NCBI GenBank assembly: GCA_944390185.1
Contig: CALXPA010000040.1
Coordinates: 1-7,664, forward strand
DNA from: an uncultured Alphaproteobacteria bacterium
GTDB taxonomy: Bacteria > Pseudomonadota > Alphaproteobacteria > Rs-D84
DNA length: 7,664 nucleotides
Reading direction: 5' to 3'
Of this stretch, positions 4,914-7,664 are shown one piece after another (the stretch's first letter is position 1; each line of letters opens with the position of its first letter). The notes under the pieces were generated by a model. That model saw only the letters and a list, made by a program, of their open reading frames with translations, was not told the origin of the DNA and made no database searches. The translations under genes and the position numbers were made by a program.

Positions 4914-5159
4914 AAAACTTAAAACCACCATTAAAATTTGGTGGTCAGGAGGTTGAGAACAATTGTTGGAATTGTGTCGCTGATTTGGATATTCGCGACC
5001 CTCCTGACCAGAAATTGCCAGGAGACGTTCGTCGTCATAATAATCCGTATGTGTTACAACACGCCACAGGTTAGTATTCCGACGCCAACATAGAGGTTCC
5101 CACAACCCCACTGGGGATAGCATCCACCAGTACAGTCATCTTAGCGTAATATACGGACC
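4914..5159 (-). ncRNA. Structured RNA-2: stand-alone sRNA paralogous to RNA-1
   Basis: This about 245-nt transcript fills the gap between rodZ and uvrA on the minus strand and has no protein gene after it. The 5' domain is closed by TCCGTAT (5157-5151) with ATACGGA (5050-5044). It holds a hairpin 5131-5123/5117-5110 (ACTGG/CCAGT plus TCC/GGA around one bulge). The 3' domain is a neat three-way junction. P1 is GGTCAGGAGG (5009-5000) with CCTCCTGACC (4952-4943). Inside it are GTCGC/GCGAC (4999-4995/4980-4976) and ACAATT/AATTGT (4975-4970/4964-4959). An upstream CTCCTG (5024-5019) can instead pair with CAGGAG in the first P1 strand. The 3' end matches RNA-1: both carry the 12-mer GACCACCAAATT at the terminator. 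I do not recognise tmRNA, RNase P, SRP or 6S signatures. Confidence 0.6.
4915..4945 (-). terminator. Terminator of RNA-2
   Basis: Minus-strand stem ACCACCA/TGGTGGT (4945-4939/4930-4924) with an 8-nt loop, followed by TTTTAAGTTTT. Its 5' strand overlaps P1 of RNA-2 by 3 nt, the same arrangement as in RNA-1. There is no U-run in the plus direction, so it acts on the minus strand. Confidence 0.7.
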
Positions 5160-5165
5160 ATTGCA

Positions 5166-5216
5166 AATAGATTTTTTACAGGTGCCTATTGCAATTTGTG
5201 TGAAATAATCTATATT
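5166..5216. promoter_or_regulatory. Divergent promoters of uvrA and RNA-2 sharing one -35 hexamer
   Basis: TTGCAA (5189-5194) is its own reverse complement. On the plus strand it lies 16 bp before TATATT (5211-5216), with an alternative TATTAT at 5213-5218, and drives uvrA. On the minus strand it lies 17 bp before TCTATT (5171-5166), placing the RNA-2 start near 5159. The plus-strand promoter is the stronger. I see no SOS box of the CTGT...ACAG type in this gap. Confidence 0.5.
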
Positions 5217-5226
5217 ATTAGGCGTC

Positions 5227-7664
5227 ATGGCTGGTGTAATCAAAATTCGCGGCGCACGCGAGAATAATCTTAAGAATATTGATTTGGACATACCAAAAAA
5301 CAAATTGGTGGTCTTGACTGGCGTATCTGGGTCGGGAAAGTCGTCTTTGGCGTTTAATACAATATATGCCGAAGGCCAACGGCGATATGTTGAATCGTTG
5401 TCGTCGTATGCGCGCCAGTTCTTGGATATGCAGAAAAAGCCAGATGTTGATTTAATCGAAGGATTGGCCCCGGCGATATCAATTGAACAAAAAACAACGT
5501 CCAAGAATCCACGCTCTACGGTTGGGACGGTAACAGAAATTTATGACTATTTGCGGTTGCTGTGGGCGCGAATCGGTGTGCCGCATTCGCCTGTGACGGG
5601 GCTGCCGATAAAATCACAGACAATTGCCGAAATGGTCGATTGGACAATGAAATTTCCGCCAGAGACCCGATTGTTTATAATGGCGCCACTGGTGCGGGAA
5701 CGCAAAGGCGAATATAAAAAAGAAATCGCGTTTCTGGTAAAGCAGGGGTACCAGCGGGCGATAATTGATGGCGAACTGTATGATTTATCCGCAGTACCGG
5801 CGTTGGATAAAAATAAAAAGCATACGATATTTGTGATTGTTGATCGGCTGCAGATGCCGGCCCGCGATGCAACGGATACAGGTGTGGACGAATTCCGTTC
5901 GCGTATGTATGCGTCGTTCGAAGGTGCGTTGCGCCTGGTGCCGGGGTCGGTTTTGGTGCGGCGCCTGGATACAAATGAGGATGTTTTGTATTCGCAAAAT
6001 TATGCATGTCCAGTCAGTGGGTTTACCGTGCCGAAAATAGAACCACGTTTGTTTTCTTTTAACGCCCCGATGGGCGCGTGTCCGTCGTGTGATGGTCTGG
6101 GGGTGCAATTGAATATGTCGCCTGATTTGGTTGTGCCAGATCCGTCAAAGTCTATTCTGGATGGGGCAATTGCGCCGTGGTCGCGTGGCGGAATGTTAAG
6201 CCAGTTTGATCATTTGCTGGATGCATTGCATAAAAAGTATAAAATACCGTTGTCAAAACCATGGCATACATTGACCCAGCAACAGAAAGATATTGTCTTG
6301 TACGGCAGTGGGGATGAACCAATTAAAATCAACTGGAATGGATTTGTGTATGAAAAACCGTACGAAGGGGTTATCCCAAATATTGAACGGCGGTGGCGTG
6401 AATCTGATTCCGAAGCTGTGCGGGCCGAACTGGCGAAGTATCAGTCAGAAAAGCCGTGCCCCATGTGTCATGGCAAGCGTCTGAATATCCAGGCATTGTG
6501 TGTAAAGATTTATGGGTTGGATATTATGGATGCATGTGATATGCCAGTTGACCAGTCGCTGGGGTGGTTTACAGATTTGCCAAACCATTTAACGCAAAAA
6601 GAAAATGATATCGCGCGGGTCATTTTGCGCGAAATCACCAGTCGCCTGCAATTCTTGCAAAATGTTGGGCTGGGGTATCTGACGTTGTCGCGTATGGCGG
6701 GAACATTGTCTGGGGGCGAAGCCCAGCGTATCCGTTTGGCATCGCAAATCGGCAGTGGTTTGTCAGGGGTGCTGTATGTGTTGGACGAACCGTCAATTGG
6801 TTTGCATCAAAGTGATAATGACAAGCTGTTGGATACGCTGAAAATGCTGCGCGACAAGGATAATTCTGTGATTGTTGTTGAACATGACGAAGATGCCATG
6901 CGTGCGGCAGATTACTTGGTTGATATTGGCCCAGGCGCCGGGATAAATGGTGGTCGTGTCGTGGCCGCAGGAACCCCCGCCCAGGTTATACAGAACAAAG
7001 ATTCGTTAACTGGCCAGTATTTGTCAGGGGCACGCAAGATTGATGTGCCTGCCAGTCGCCGTCAAGGCAATGGACATGTTATTTCTGTGCATGGGGCGCG
7101 TGAAAATAATCTGAAAAATATTGACGTTGATTTTCCGTTGGGAAAATTTGTTGCGTTAACCGGGGTGTCTGGGTCTGGGAAATCTACGCTGTTACTGGAT
7201 ACGTTGTATCCGGCATTGATGCGCGCGTTGTATAATTCCAAGATTGAAATGGGCGAACACGATATCATCACAGGTATGGAATTCGCAGACAAGGTTGTCG
7301 ATATCGACCAGTCACCAATCGGACGCAGTCCGCGCAGCAATCCGGCAACCTATACAGGCGTGTTTTCAAACATTCGTGATTTCTTTGCGGCGTTGCCCGA
7401 AGCCAAGGCCCGTGGATATGGCCCAGGGCGCTTTTCGTTCAATGTCAAAGGTGGCCGGTGCGAGGTATGCCAAGGTGATGGCCAGATAAAGATAGAAATG
7501 AATTTTTTGGCCGATGTCTATGTCGAATGTGACAAGTGTCATGGTGCCCGGTATAATGATGAAACGCTGGCGGTGAAATATAAAGGCAAATCAATCGCAG
7601 ATGTGCTGAATATGACCGTCGAAGAAGCCTATCGATTCTTTACCAATGTTCCACAAATCGCACG
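5227..7664 (+). CDS. uvrA: UvrABC excinuclease subunit A, C-terminus outside window
   Basis: 812 codons of a normal length near 940-960; the frame is open to the window end with no frameshift seen. UvrA is the ATPase dimer that finds DNA damage and loads UvrB in nucleotide excision repair. Landmarks: Walker A 1 GVSGSGKS (about 32-39); first zinc module at 261-288; CPMC at 411-414; ABC signature LSGGEAQRIRLASQIG from 494; Walker B 1 VLDEPSIGLH (518-527); EHDED (552-556); Walker A 2 GVSGSGKS (646-653); DIDQSPIGRSPRSNPATYTG; second zinc finger CEVC (745-748) and CDKC (768-771). The first zinc module reads CPVS (261-264) and CPSC (285-288), so the second cysteine is Ser264. The second ABC signature and Walker B lie beyond the window. 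The ATG at 5227 has no Shine-Dalgarno and is 8-10 nt from the -10 box, so the mRNA is probably leaderless or nearly so. Confidence 0.98.
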   Translation, partial: MAGVIKIRGARENNLKNIDLDIPKNKLVVLTGVSGSGKSSLAFNTIYAEGQRRYVESLSSYARQFLDMQKKPDVDLIEGLAPAISIEQKTTSKNPRSTVGTVTEIYDYLRLLWARIGVPHSPVTGLPIKSQTIAEMVDWTMKFPPETRLFIMAPLVRERKGEYKKEIAFLVKQGYQRAIIDGELYDLSAVPALDKNKKHTIFVIVDRLQMPARDATDTGVDEFRSRMYASFEGALRLVPGSVLVRRLDTNEDVLYSQNYACPVSGFTVPKIEPRLFSFNAPMGACPSCDGLGVQLNMSPDLVVPDPSKSILDGAIAPWSRGGMLSQFDHLLDALHKKYKIPLSKPWHTLTQQQKDIVLYGSGDEPIKINWNGFVYEKPYEGVIPNIERRWRESDSEAVRAELAKYQSEKPCPMCHGKRLNIQALCVKIYGLDIMDACDMPVDQSLGWFTDLPNHLTQKENDIARVILREITSRLQFLQNVGLGYLTLSRMAGTLSGGEAQRIRLASQIGSGLSGVLYVLDEPSIGLHQSDNDKLLDTLKMLRDKDNSVIVVEHDEDAMRAADYLVDIGPGAGINGGRVVAAGTPAQVIQNKDSLTGQYLSGARKIDVPASRRQGNGHVISVHGARENNLKNIDVDFPLGKFVALTGVSGSGKSTLLLDTLYPALMRALYNSKIEMGEHDIITGMEFADKVVDIDQSPIGRSPRSNPATYTGVFSNIRDFFAALPEAKARGYGPGRFSFNVKGGRCEVCQGDGQIKIEMNFLADVYVECDKCHGARYNDETLAVKYKGKSIADVLNMTVEEAYRFFTNVPQIA

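Noticed and set aside
4979..4999. CTGATTTGGATATTC resembling part of the TPP riboswitch (plus strand)
   Set aside because: The P5 stem and the other TPP arm motifs are missing, and the covariation and terminator indicate transcription from the minus strand.
4800..5123. Minus-strand 107-codon open frame
   Set aside because: It runs through RNA-2 and antisense into the rodZ 3' end, across two terminators, with no Shine-Dalgarno and no recognisable domain.
5073..5141. 22-codon minus-strand frame starting MTVLVDAIPS inside RNA-2
   Set aside because: It has no ribosome-binding site and lies across the stem-forming 5' domain; short frames of this size are expected by chance.

Overview
The window looks like chromosomal DNA from an alphaproteobacterium of moderate GC, possibly one of the uncultured host-associated lineages. 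The best evidence is UvrA: it has the CPVSGF form of the first zinc module and a SPVTGLPI stretch, both of which I associate with alphaproteobacterial UvrA. A DusB-RodZ pair fits with this. The lineage is inferred from protein sequence, not from a search.

Layout: (1) 1-570, the end of an HdeD-like (DUF308) membrane protein, followed by two hairpin terminators. (2) 672-748, tRNA-Arg(UCU), whose last 19 nt plus 87 nt of downstream DNA recur 164 bp further on; the repeated module also carries an inverted copy of the tRNA T-arm. (3) about 1093-1323, a strongly structured transcript (RNA-1) with its own promoter and terminator. It ends just before a cysteine-rich exported protein (1345-2121). (4) 2193-2663, TspO, convergent with (5) an FtsB/DivIC-like protein on the minus strand (2699-3025). 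A single bidirectional terminator lies between them. (6) 3045-3968 dusB, divergent from ftsB with only 19 bp between start codons, then (7) rodZ (4006-4860). (8) about 4914-5159 on the minus strand, a second structured transcript (RNA-2) with no protein gene after it. (9) 5227 to the window end, uvrA, missing its C-terminus.

The main discovery is that RNA-1 and RNA-2 appear to be paralogs on opposite strands. Each ends with one G-rich strand that can pair either with an upstream C-rich strand or with a downstream C-rich strand next to the terminator. Two positions change G to A in the G-rich strand, with matching C to T changes in both C-rich partners. This covariation supports a real, mutually exclusive RNA switch or a C-rich regulatory RNA family. 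I do not recognise it as a named family.

The cellular functions are envelope and housekeeping: cell shape (RodZ), division (FtsB-like), tRNA modification (DusB), excision repair (UvrA) and membrane proteins (HdeD-like, TspO). Translation signals fall into two classes. The cysteine-rich gene, tspO and rodZ have clear Shine-Dalgarno sequences. ftsB, dusB and uvrA have none, and their start codons lie where transcription should begin, so they may be leaderless.
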